From assembly GCA_027858815.1 (NCBI GenBank), contig JAQIBZ010000283.1, forward strand, positions 1 to 34,533: a stretch of 34,533 bases of DNA, in the 5' to 3' direction. Each line of letters starts with the position of its first letter. The stretch's first letter is position 1. This document shows positions 1 to 8,159 of this stretch, one piece after another. This stretch comes from Desulfobacteraceae bacterium. Its GTDB lineage: Bacteria > Desulfobacterota > Desulfobacteria > Desulfobacterales > Desulfosalsimonadaceae. The position numbers were made by a program, and so were the translations under genes. The notes below the pieces were generated by a model. The model did not search any database. It saw only the letters and a list, made by a program, of their open reading frames with translations, and was not told where the DNA came from.

Positions 1-242
1 CACACCCGCCATATAAAGTACTATAATGCTCTTTTTGCCTTTAAAAAAGTCAATATAGCCTCAATTCCACTGGTTATTTTAAGCGTATATGATTTAACTC
101 CAAACAGTTAGCGTGGTCCGACCCCGATCGCCCGCCGATCGCCATTTTATTGGATGCGTCAATATAAATCACAAATCAAGATGTGACACCATTTTCCTCC
201 ATACCCCATTGCCTTCGTGACATTATTTACTACCTCCTTTCG

Positions 243-299
243 TCGAACGCATTTTTCAGGGGGCGCTGCTTTTTGCGCTCCCGTGCAGCAAATTGTTGG
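243..299 (-). repeat. attC-like site (cassette 7 end)
   Basis: TCGAACGCATTTTTCAGGGGGCGCTGCTTTTTGCGCTCCCGTGCAGCAAATTGTTGG; complementary arms bounded by AACG/TTGTT. Confidence 0.7.
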
Positions 300-307
300 T
301 CATTGTG

Positions 308-865
308 TCATTTAATGATAGAGCATGCAAGGGCTATGAGTCCAATTGCCGCTGTAATCCCATGTAGGTATACGAAAATTAATTGTATGCAAAACAATTT
401 AACAAAACGCTTATCTGAAGAAAGATAATCGTCGAGGCCTTTGATAGCACTTCTTTTCATGTAAAAAGAGAGGGGCCAAAAGAATGGTTCTACGATTTCT
501 TTTATTAATTCTTTTGGAGGCGTAGACATTTGACTCATTAACATTTGGCCTTGATCAGAAGATAACACCCCTTCCAGCTTTTCAATCATTTCAAGGCCTT
601 TCCCCAATGTCATTCCAATCTGTTTACTGATCGCTCCGAAAACAAGTGAAGCCGTGAATGATATGAGAAACCATCGTAAACCAATCGAACTCACGAGGCT
701 TCCTACTGAATCAAGATTGCTAATAAAAAGACCGACAATTGCAGCAACACCAGTAATGGACCATGTGGTAGCCTGCTCCATCGCTTGGCTAATAGAGATC
801 GTATGTCGCCAGACTATCTTCTTAAAAATATGATCTGCTTTTAGTGGTTTACCTTCATCTGACAT
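308..865 (-). CDS. Hypothetical membrane protein (integron cassette gene)
   Basis: 185 aa ORF with hydrophobic segments (TTWSITGVAAIVGLFI, WFLISFTASLVFGAI, LFCIQLIFVYLHGITAAIGLIALACSII); flanked by attC sites. Confidence 0.7.
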   Translation of the reverse strand: MSDEGKPLKADHIFKKIVWRHTISISQAMEQATTWSITGVAAIVGLFISNLDSVGSLVSSIGLRWFLISFTASLVFGAISKQIGMTLGKGLEMIEKLEGVLSSDQGQMLMSQMSTPPKELIKEIVEPFFWPLSFYMKRSAIKGLDDYLSSDKRFVKLFCIQLIFVYLHGITAAIGLIALACSIIK

Positions 866-878
866 TTATAGTTCCTTG

Positions 879-1007
879 CCCAACGCCGCCCTTCACCCGC
901 CGGGCGGAAATGCCGAAAACGGTTAAAAGAACAGTAAAATTGTAAATGTGAAACCCTTTAAAAAAGCGGCGCCGTAAGCCCGGTCGGCTGTGAAAGGGCA
1001 TTGTTAT
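879..1007 (-). repeat. attC-like site (cassette 6 end), long type
   Basis: Outer arms CCCAACGCCGCCCTTCACCCGCCGGGCGG and CGGTCGGCTGTGAAAGGGCATTGTT are imperfectly complementary. Confidence 0.7.
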
Positions 1008-1375
1008 AAAGCCTTTTTATCAGGCCAAATTTCGGATTCTCTTTGTTTTCCAAATGCTTTGTTGGCAGTTAAATATGTTAATACTGTTTCTCCAATATTT
1101 TCAATTCCATGCATTGAGTTTGAGGGGATGAAAACAGCATCGCCAGTTTTAACTTTGCGCATTTGGTTGTCGATAAGCATTTTACCAATTCCCGAAATAA
1201 TATAATAGCATTGTTCCTGTTCATGAGAATGTAGAAACTGCATACCACTTACCTCAACATCGGTTAGCTGAATAGAGATTTCCTTTGAACCACTATTAGA
1301 TTCACCAATTAGCAGATTCGTAGAGAACCCATCATATTTTCCGATGTTAGTATTTTCATTGTTTGTGATTAGCAT
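1004..1375 (-). CDS. Cupin-domain protein (integron cassette gene)
   Basis: 123 aa; cupin motifs HSHEQEQCYYIISGIGKMLID and GDAVFIPSNSMHGIENIG. Confidence 0.85.
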   Translation of the reverse strand: MLITNNENTNIGKYDGFSTNLLIGESNSGSKEISIQLTDVEVSGMQFLHSHEQEQCYYIISGIGKMLIDNQMRKVKTGDAVFIPSNSMHGIENIGETVLTYLTANKAFGKQRESEIWPDKKAL

Positions 1376-1406
1376 TTTAGAAACCTTTAAAACTTGTTAC
1401 TGATTT

Positions 1407-1463
1407 ATAACGTGCTTTTCAGCGGCCGCGGCTTTTTGCGGTCCGCTGCAAAAGGCTTGTTAT
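1407..1463 (-). repeat. attC-like site (end of five-gene cassette)
   Basis: TATAACGTGCTTTTCAGCGGCCGCGGCTTTTTGCGGTCCGCTGCAAAAGGCTTGTTATG, imperfect hairpin; close relative of the site at 5703-5757. Confidence 0.85.
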
Positions 1464-1483
1464 GTATTTGGTAGTTGGTAAAT

Positions 1484-2800
1484 TTAATTAAGGATAGTCA
1501 AAATATTTCCTTTTGTATTCTTTTTATGAGGCATATTTTCAAAATATTTTTTAATAATTCTTAACTGTGTGTGAGTATATTCAGGATGTACAACAGAAAT
1601 ATCTCGGAAATAATTTTTACACCCTTCTTCTTTGTACAACATGTTTTTATTTTTGTATTTCGAAAATATTTTCGTACCTCTTAGTGGAAAAATAATACTG
1701 CATTCTATAGAATTAGGTTGGCATTTCAATAATAGATCTTCTGTTATAAGCAAATCATTTGAATCCTCAAAATATAAACCTGAAATAAGAAAGGCATTTG
1801 TTGCAACACCTATTTCATTACAAATTTCAAATGCTTTGACAATTTCATTATTAGTATTTTTTCTGTTTAAAAATAAGTTTCTTTTTTCTTCATTACCAAT
1901 TTCTATGCCTATGCTTACCCATCGCCACCCAACATTTTTTAGCTTTTTTAGCAAATCAATATTCTTATTGTTTATGTGCTCAGGTCTTGATAAAAATCCA
2001 AAAGTTAAGTTTTCTATTCTACCCTTCATGCGTTGAACAAACTCTAAACAGTAATCTGTATTATATAGAAAATTTTCATCAGAAAAAAACAATATGTCAA
2101 AGTCATATGTTTTATTTAAATGTTCAATTTCTTGAACTAATTTACCTATATTTCTTGATCTTATGCCGTATTTTAATTTTTGATTTAAAATTCCATTAGA
2201 ACAATAGTTACAATTAAAAGCGCAGCCTCTTGTTGACCAAGTAAAAATAATTTTCTTCAAATTATGATTATTTTTACGGATAGATATAAACGTTTCAGAG
2301 TGGTAACAAGTATAATCTGTAATATTAAAATCGTCTAAATTATAAACTTTAGAAATACCATTATTAATTATTTTGTTTTGATTTTTAAACCAAATACCTT
2401 GTATCTCTTTTGGCTGAATTCCATTTAGCAAGTCAAGAAGAGAATATTCACCATCTCCAACACAAACAAAATCAACAAAATTTTGCTTTAAGATAATTTC
2501 TGGGACTAAAGATGCAAATGGTCCTCCAAAAATAATTTTAGTGTTTGATTCTGCTTTAACTTCTTTTGCAATAGATAAAGCAGAATCAAGGTGCATTTCT
2601 GTAACTGAAAATCCAATATATTCAAACCCCTCTGAACAAATTTGGGAAATAATTCGGCTATAAGAACACTTATGTGTTTCATATATTATTAATTCATATC
2701 CGTGCTTTTTCAGGTAAGTATATAAACTCGCCAAGCCAACACTAATTTGACTATACTCAAAAGGTGAATCATTAAAATAAATAATTGCTATATCACCCAT
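1484..2800 (-). CDS. Radical SAM protein with N-terminal B12-binding-like domain
   Basis: STRGCAFNCNYCSNG (CxxxCxxC); N-terminal Rossmann-like region with FSVTEMHLDSAL, IIFGGPFASLVPE, VCVGDGEYSLLDLL. Confidence 0.88.
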   Translation of the reverse strand: MGDIAIIYFNDSPFEYSQISVGLASLYTYLKKHGYELIIYETHKCSYSRIISQICSEGFEYIGFSVTEMHLDSALSIAKEVKAESNTKIIFGGPFASLVPEIILKQNFVDFVCVGDGEYSLLDLLNGIQPKEIQGIWFKNQNKIINNGISKVYNLDDFNITDYTCYHSETFISIRKNNHNLKKIIFTWSTRGCAFNCNYCSNGILNQKLKYGIRSRNIGKLVQEIEHLNKTYDFDILFFSDENFLYNTDYCLEFVQRMKGRIENLTFGFLSRPEHINNKNIDLLKKLKNVGWRWVSIGIEIGNEEKRNLFLNRKNTNNEIVKAFEICNEIGVATNAFLISGLYFEDSNDLLITEDLLLKCQPNSIECSIIFPLRGTKIFSKYKNKNMLYKEEGCKNYFRDISVVHPEYTHTQLRIIKKYFENMPHKKNTKGNILTILN

Positions 2801-3446
2801 TAATATTATCCAGATTTATAATATATTCTAATAATTCAAATGCCATATCTGAATATTCAGCAATCCGTTTGGGTTTGTCATTTAGTTCTCCAATTTCGAC
2901 CTGTGAAATTTTGCCAGAAATATTATGCCCCTCTATAGCCATAGCCACATCAAATGCCCAATTATTTGGTAACTTAGAATAATTGAATAAATCTTTTTTA
3001 AACATATAGGTCCCCGATAACGGCATTTTAATATAAGATAATTCTGGAAGCTTTAGCTTAATTGCAGGTTTAGCAACTAAATTTCCGACAGGAAATTCAT
3101 CATAATTTGATTGATATATACCATTAACAAACACAACATTGTCACCTATAAATGAAATCAATGTTTCAATCCATTCCAGTTTGGGATTTATAATGTCACC
3201 ATCTATTTTTATAACCAAATCATTTGTGGTAGCTAATATGCCAGCTTTCATTGCATATCCTAAACCTTGTTCTTTGCACTTGACAACTTTTGCACCACAC
3301 TTTTTTGATACCTCAAACGTGTTATCAATTGAATTATTATCAACAACTATAATTTCGGTAACATACCCTGATTGATTAATTTCATTGATTATTTTTTCAA
3401 TTGTAGCTTCTATGTTAAGCCCAGGAATAACTACTGATAACTTCAT
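2793..3446 (-). CDS. Glycosyltransferase family 2
   Basis: SVVIPGLNIEATIEKIINEI, EIIVVDNNSIDNT, KIDGD; GT-A fold signature. Confidence 0.88.
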   Translation of the reverse strand: MKLSVVIPGLNIEATIEKIINEINQSGYVTEIIVVDNNSIDNTFEVSKKCGAKVVKCKEQGLGYAMKAGILATTNDLVIKIDGDIINPKLEWIETLISFIGDNVVFVNGIYQSNYDEFPVGNLVAKPAIKLKLPELSYIKMPLSGTYMFKKDLFNYSKLPNNWAFDVAMAIEGHNISGKISQVEIGELNDKPKRIAEYSDMAFELLEYIINLDNING

Positions 3447-4101
3447 TTATATTTTCAATCCTTTGTTTATTGAAATTTGATACTCCTTCAATATACGACT
3501 TTGGTGCTCGTCCATTCTTTTGAGCAGGATTCCCTGAGTATGCAATATTGGCTTCGGTATTTTTTGTAAGAACTGAACCTGCTGCAATATAACAACCTTC
3601 TGCAACTTTTATCCCCCCAATAATTAATGCCCTCCTACCGACAAATACATTTTTGCAAATTTCAGGTGATTTTTCTATTTCAGAAACAGTAACATCCTTA
3701 AATTTATGCAATAAATCACCTTGAGCTATAGAGTTTTCTCCAATTATGCTATTATTGCAGATAAAACCAGATATTGTGCAAAATTCACCTATTTTTACGT
3801 TGTCATAAACTCTTGCACCATATTCGATTACACTATATTTACCCACCAGCGTTTTCTCACCTATGTATGAGTGATAATCAAATCTACAATTATTATCGAT
3901 TTTTGCACCCAAACAAATAACACTGTTACCCATCACGATCGAATTATCACCTATTTCAGTATAATGATCTTTAACTTCATTTTGTACAGAAGTAGAAAAT
4001 TGAAATCCAGGAAAACCTATAATACAATTAGGCCCAATAAATACATTCTTTCCAATTCTAACATTTTTTGACAATGTAGCGGTAGGGTGTTTGAATTCCA
4101 T
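3415..4101 (-). CDS. Left-handed beta-helix (hexapeptide repeat) acyltransferase
   Basis: Repeated hexapeptides (IGKNVFIGPNCIIG, IGDNSIVMGNSVICLGAKI, IIGGIKVAEGCYIAAGSVLTKNTE). Confidence 0.85.
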   Translation of the reverse strand: MEFKHPTATLSKNVRIGKNVFIGPNCIIGFPGFQFSTSVQNEVKDHYTEIGDNSIVMGNSVICLGAKIDNNCRFDYHSYIGEKTLVGKYSVIEYGARVYDNVKIGEFCTISGFICNNSIIGENSIAQGDLLHKFKDVTVSEIEKSPEICKNVFVGRRALIIGGIKVAEGCYIAAGSVLTKNTEANIAYSGNPAQKNGRAPKSYIEGVSNFNKQRIENINEVISSYSWA

Positions 4102-4856
4102 TACAAATACCTTTTTATAAAATCACACGAAGTTGTAATAACTTCATCAGAATCTTCTTCAAGGCCGTGTGATGAATTTTTCAACCCAATAAGTTTCAAA
4201 TTTTTTGAAAGAGAATTGTTAACAAATTTTTCTGAGTCTTCGATAGATACAATTTCATCTTTTTCACCGTGAAAAATTATTGCAGGGGTATTACATTCCC
4301 ATCTGTAATTCAAAGGTTTATAATAATAAAACTCTATTGCCATTAAAGGATTCAAAACAAAGTTTTCTCCAATCACTATTTTATTATTTACACTTAATAG
4401 ATTATCAATTCCGTTAGAAGGAAAAAAAGATTTTGACCATTCGGAAATTGTCGAAGTGAATGTAGAGCCATAATCAATTACAGGATTTAACATTATCGCA
4501 CTGTTAAACGATAATTTTTTTTCTTGCATTAGCAAAAGGAGAATACTGGACCCAAAACTAGCAGTAATTATTGACACCCTATCATATTTCGCAAATAAAA
4601 AATTGATAACAGCATATAAATCTGCAATCATTCCTGGCAACGTAATTAATTCTGATTTTATGTCCGATTCACCATGCCCCCTAAAGTCAAATCTAAAAGT
4701 AGACAACCCCTTTTTATTAAGTTCCTCTGCAAAGTCATTATAAAACCCCCCCTCTTCTTTTGACGAAGTTATGCCATGACAAAGTAATACAACATCCGAT
4801 TTGCTTTCCACATTTTCCAAGAATTTAATATCATGATTGTCTATTGTTTTAATCAA
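4101..4856 (-). CDS. Alpha/beta hydrolase
   Basis: VVLLCHGITSSKEEGGFYNDFAEELNKKGLSTFRFDFRGHGES; nucleophile elbow ASFGS; IFHGEKDEIVS; C-terminal SSHGLEE. Confidence 0.85.
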   Translation of the reverse strand: MIKTIDNHDIKFLENVESKSDVVLLCHGITSSKEEGGFYNDFAEELNKKGLSTFRFDFRGHGESDIKSELITLPGMIADLYAVINFLFAKYDRVSIITASFGSSILLLLMQEKKLSFNSAIMLNPVIDYGSTFTSTISEWSKSFFPSNGIDNLLSVNNKIVIGENFVLNPLMAIEFYYYKPLNYRWECNTPAIIFHGEKDEIVSIEDSEKFVNNSLSKNLKLIGLKNSSHGLEEDSDEVITTSCDFIKRYL

Positions 4857-4858
4857 AA

Positions 4859-5641
4859 TTACCTCCTTTTAACTGCTTTCAAATCAACTATTATAATGTT
4901 TGAAACCTCGTTGCCTGTCATATTGCACTTAACTACTCCAAAAAAATCATTGTTTAAAAGATTATTCAAAAAACCTCTTTTCTTTTTAAACGATTTATTT
5001 AGCTCTTTAAAGCTTTGACTTGATTCAAAAAGCATAGATGCTGCTAAAACACCATGAGAACCACAGCCCGCCAATATTATCACTTTTTTGATAGTAGAGT
5101 AAGGATTGGTATGTCTTACAATTAAACCATAATCAATGTGGTCTAAAGTTGATTTAGAATATGCTTTTCCAAAAAACATTAAACTATCATTTTCATCAAA
5201 ATATATTTCTTTAGTAATATTTTCTAACATCGCTTTAGTACATGGGTTATGAAGCGGACCTCCAACTGAAACGATATATTCGTTAAAAATAGCTAGATAT
5301 TGTTTTGTTGCGTAATAATGCTTAATAATGGAATTGTCATACAAATTTCGTAATGATTGCATAATAGTTGCTGCAGCTGTTGCATCCGGCCCAGCTAATA
5401 GTGCAATATCATTTTGATCATTTTGTTCGATAGAACCACTAACGATATACATGTTACTGTTGTTTCTAAATGTGTATAATTTTCTTAGTCGATATCTAGA
5501 AGTAATCAAATATGTCAAGGTATTGGCAGTTGTCTTTACAACAATCTGCATACTCAAGACTATAAGTGAGGCCAATATACTTATAAAAAGGGGGATATAA
5601 TTTTTTGATATAATGGAAAACAAATTAATTATAAAATCCAT
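4859..5641 (-). CDS. Membrane-anchored protein of unknown family
   Basis: 260 aa with N-terminal TM helix (IPLFISILASLIVLSMQIVV); soluble region contains LLAGPDATAAATIM, VSVGGPLHNPCTKAMLE and ILAGCGSHGVLAASML. Confidence 0.6.
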   Translation of the reverse strand: MDFIINLFSIISKNYIPLFISILASLIVLSMQIVVKTTANTLTYLITSRYRLRKLYTFRNNSNMYIVSGSIEQNDQNDIALLAGPDATAAATIMQSLRNLYDNSIIKHYYATKQYLAIFNEYIVSVGGPLHNPCTKAMLENITKEIYFDENDSLMFFGKAYSKSTLDHIDYGLIVRHTNPYSTIKKVIILAGCGSHGVLAASMLFESSQSFKELNKSFKKKRGFLNNLLNNDFFGVVKCNMTGNEVSNIIIVDLKAVKRR

Positions 5642-5702
5642 TTTTTATTTAACCTTTAATTTTTTTCATATGTTTATCTTATTGAAATAAAGTTGAATTA
5701 CA

Positions 5703-5757
5703 TAACGTGATTTTCAGCAGCCGCTGCTTTTTGCGGTCTGCTGGAAAATGTTTGTTA
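5703..5757 (-). repeat. attC-like site (end of lspA cassette)
   Basis: TAACGTGATTTTCAGCAGCCGCTGCTTTTTGCGGTCTGCTGGAAAATGTTTGTTAG, imperfect hairpin. Confidence 0.85.
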
Positions 5758-6232
5758 GTTTCTTACCCCATTTTGAGGTGAATATAATTAACCCAATTGC
5801 CCCCACAGTTATAGCTATGTCGGCTACATTAAAAATGCCAGTTCGCAATGGACCAATACCAATTAGCATAAAATCGACTACCAAACCGTCATTAAAGGCT
5901 CTATCGTAGAGATTTCCAAAACCTCCACCGACGATAAGCAACCCAAGGATAAGATTTATCTTTGACATTGGTTTTATGGCAATATAAATAAGCCCGCCAA
6001 ACAATATTATCCCTACGGCAACTGTGAAGATATAAAACCTTAGGTCGCCGGGAAGAGTCCCTCCCAGACCTAACATAGCGCCACTATTTTCAACATAGAT
6101 AAATTTGAAAAATCCACCAAAATATGAAATTGGGTTATTGCCTTTTAAGCTATCTATGGCCTGAATCTTGGTTAGGCGGTCACACCCAACAAGCAATAAT
6201 AGAGTGGAAAATATTACGAAATATTTTTTCAT
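5714..6232 (-). CDS. lspA: Lipoprotein signal peptidase (signal peptidase II), integron cassette copy
   Basis: CDRLTKIQAID, VENSGAMLGLGG, GGGFGNLYDRAFNDGLVVDFM and GIFNVADIAITVG match LspA motifs with both catalytic Asp regions. Confidence 0.88.
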   Translation of the reverse strand: MKKYFVIFSTLLLLVGCDRLTKIQAIDSLKGNNPISYFGGFFKFIYVENSGAMLGLGGTLPGDLRFYIFTVAVGIILFGGLIYIAIKPMSKINLILGLLIVGGGFGNLYDRAFNDGLVVDFMLIGIGPLRTGIFNVADIAITVGAIGLIIFTSKWGKKLTNIFQQTAKSSGC

Positions 6233-6266
6233 TTAGAATTCTGAATTCCTTTGTTAAATATGGAAA

Positions 6267-6310
6267 CTAACGCCGCATTCAGCGGCTTGTCCGCTGCAAT
6301 GCTTTGTTAG
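6267..6310 (-). repeat. attC-like site (end of TIR-like cassette), short type
   Basis: CTAACGCCGCATTCAGCGGCTTGTCCGCTGCAATGCTTTGTTAG, imperfect hairpin. Confidence 0.85.
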
Positions 6311-6321
6311 CTCTTTTGCTG

Positions 6322-7146
6322 CTATAAGAGCTTATTAAAGTCAAGTTCATAACCAGCATCTTTCATTTCTTTAGCAATATCTACTTGCCAGTCTTTATCA
6401 GAAATATAAACCATGCCGCTAATATCATTTGGCAACTCTATGGCACCAGCCACCAATGGAACTACATTTTCTCTGCCAAGCTTACCTATCAAATAACCGT
6501 GCTCGAAAACAACATTTTGTCTCGCACGAGCTTTAAGCTCACCTTTATCGGCGCTTTCTTTGACATTTCCAAGATCATCTGGCGTATAGAGAACTATCGC
6601 AAACCCTACATTCGAATATTTTTCTATTTTTTCGATGATTGTCCGCCCACGACTAGCTTGTTCGTGCAATATAACCGCTTTAAATCCAAGCTTTTCTATA
6701 AAACGTGCTGTACGTTCTTTGGCCTCACCATCATGCCCATGAACAATAAATACTTGGGTTAAATCTTTATCCTCGTTCTCACTCGCTAAGTCAGAAGACT
6801 CCTTTCCAGATTCATTTTCTGGATCTGGAAAGTCATATTCATCGTTTTCTACATCTAAGGTAAGCGAGTCAATGTATGAAATCATTGTTTCACCATCCTC
6901 CCGCCAGAACCTTTGAGCGTCGGATTCTCCTCGATGAACAACATACGCGATATGAGAAAGCTTGCTGTTGAGTGTGGAGACTTCCGCTGGTAAGTTCTCG
7001 TTTAAAAACTGGGTGAACTTGCGCCGCCAAGTATTAAATCGATCCCTTCCGAATGAACCCCCTCTTTGCTCGTATGCGTTAACAACCTCTCCAAGCAATC
7101 TTTCTCGGAAAGACTCAAGTCCTTCCAACACCTCTTTTTTATTCAT
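6322..7146 (-). CDS. TIR-like nucleotide-binding protein (CAP12/Pycsar-effector-like TIR, PF10137-like)
   Basis: C-terminal QVFIVHGHDGEAKERTARFIEKLGFKAVILHEQASRGRTIIEKIEKYSNVGFAIVLYTPDDLG...RARQNVVFEHGYLIGKLGRENVVPL is the classic signature of this family. Confidence 0.88.
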   Translation of the reverse strand: MNKKEVLEGLESFRERLLGEVVNAYEQRGGSFGRDRFNTWRRKFTQFLNENLPAEVSTLNSKLSHIAYVVHRGESDAQRFWREDGETMISYIDSLTLDVENDEYDFPDPENESGKESSDLASENEDKDLTQVFIVHGHDGEAKERTARFIEKLGFKAVILHEQASRGRTIIEKIEKYSNVGFAIVLYTPDDLGNVKESADKGELKARARQNVVFEHGYLIGKLGRENVVPLVAGAIELPNDISGMVYISDKDWQVDIAKEMKDAGYELDFNKLL

Positions 7147-7170
7147 ATCTTCCTTACCTAATAGGAGAGC

Positions 7171-7267
7171 TAACGCCGCAGTAAGCTGCCGAAAAAGCCG
7201 ACACGACAGCCTACAAATTTCACGATAAACAAACTCGGCTTTTTTGGTCAGCTTGAGTGCAATTGTT
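7171..7267 (-). repeat. attC-like site (end of methyltransferase cassette)
   Basis: TAACGCCGCAGTAAGCTGCCGAAAAAGCCGA pairs imperfectly with TCGGCTTTTTTGGTCAGCTTGAGTGCAATTGTTA. Confidence 0.85.
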
Positions 7268-7976
7268 ATCTTTTTATTGCTACATAACCGCCAAAGAGAT
7301 AGGCTTTAAAAAATTTTTGAACCTGAATAAAACCCGCTTCTATAAATAGCAATTCGATACGCTTTTCAGATATGAAGTGAACCTCTTTTTCACGCATTGC
7401 AAATTCTTCATTAACCCTATCGTTTTCGGCTCTTATAAATAGCTGCTGATTTTTCCAGGCAGCATTGAGAACATTATATTCATCTGAGCCAATCTCTCCT
7501 TCAAGATCAACAAGAACTATAGGTGCACCTGGTTTTAACTTGTCCGCAATGGCTTTCAAGAAATACAATTTTGCACCATCATCAGGTAAAAAGTGCATAA
7601 CCAGAATAGCTGTGGCAGCATCAAAGTCTTTCTCTGCTACATCATCAATTAGTCCCAGCACAAGGGAGATTTTGCTCTTCAGAGTGGCCGCCGCTACTTT
7701 TTCCCTGGCAATAGAAAGCATCGGCTCTGCTGGATCAAAACCGGTAAAAGACCAATTGGGATTGTTTTGTGAACAGTCAATTATCTCTTTTCCTGTTCCA
7801 GCACCTGCCACTAAAATTCTCGCCACACTGTTCAGCCTATCCCTTAGAAGGTGCTGTGTTAACTCATAAATGGCTTGATAAGCAGGTATTATTTTATGTG
7901 CGGTATCATCATATTCATTGGACCATTCACCATTGAAATCTATTTGTTTTTCCATAAGTATAGACTGCCTTATCAA
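7266..7976 (-). CDS. Class I SAM-dependent methyltransferase (integron cassette gene)
   Basis: ILVAGAGTGKEIIDCSQNNPNWSFTGFDPAEPMLSIARE (SAM motif I/II); LVLGLIDDV; ILVMHFLP. Confidence 0.88.
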   Translation of the reverse strand: MIRQSILMEKQIDFNGEWSNEYDDTAHKIIPAYQAIYELTQHLLRDRLNSVARILVAGAGTGKEIIDCSQNNPNWSFTGFDPAEPMLSIAREKVAAATLKSKISLVLGLIDDVAEKDFDAATAILVMHFLPDDGAKLYFLKAIADKLKPGAPIVLVDLEGEIGSDEYNVLNAAWKNQQLFIRAENDRVNEEFAMREKEVHFISEKRIELLFIEAGFIQVQKFFKAYLFGGYVAIKR

Positions 7977-8024
7977 AGCCTTTAGTTATTAATTATCCAG
8001 TTTAAATCTATTTTTTCAGCAAGA

Positions 8025-8150
8025 TAACGTCTCCCGGTCACCTGCGCCGAAAGCTCCCACAAAAGTTGTAAAAAGAACAAATATTTTCTATACATCAATA
8101 TCTGAAAAAACGCCAGCTTTCGGCGTCAGAGTGCGCCGGGTTGTTGGGCG
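8025..8150 (-). repeat. attC-like site (end of first cassette), long type
   Basis: TAACGTCTCCCGGTCACCTGCGCCGAAAGCT pairs with AGCTTTCGGCGTCAGAGTGCGCCGGGTTGTTGGGC. Confidence 0.88.
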
Positions 8151-8159
8151 GTGCATTAG

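Noticed and set aside
243-8150. Regularly spaced hairpins as CRISPR or generic terminators
   Set aside because: Variable length, AACG/TTGTTR boundaries, cassette gene orientation and adjacent intI fit integron attC sites.
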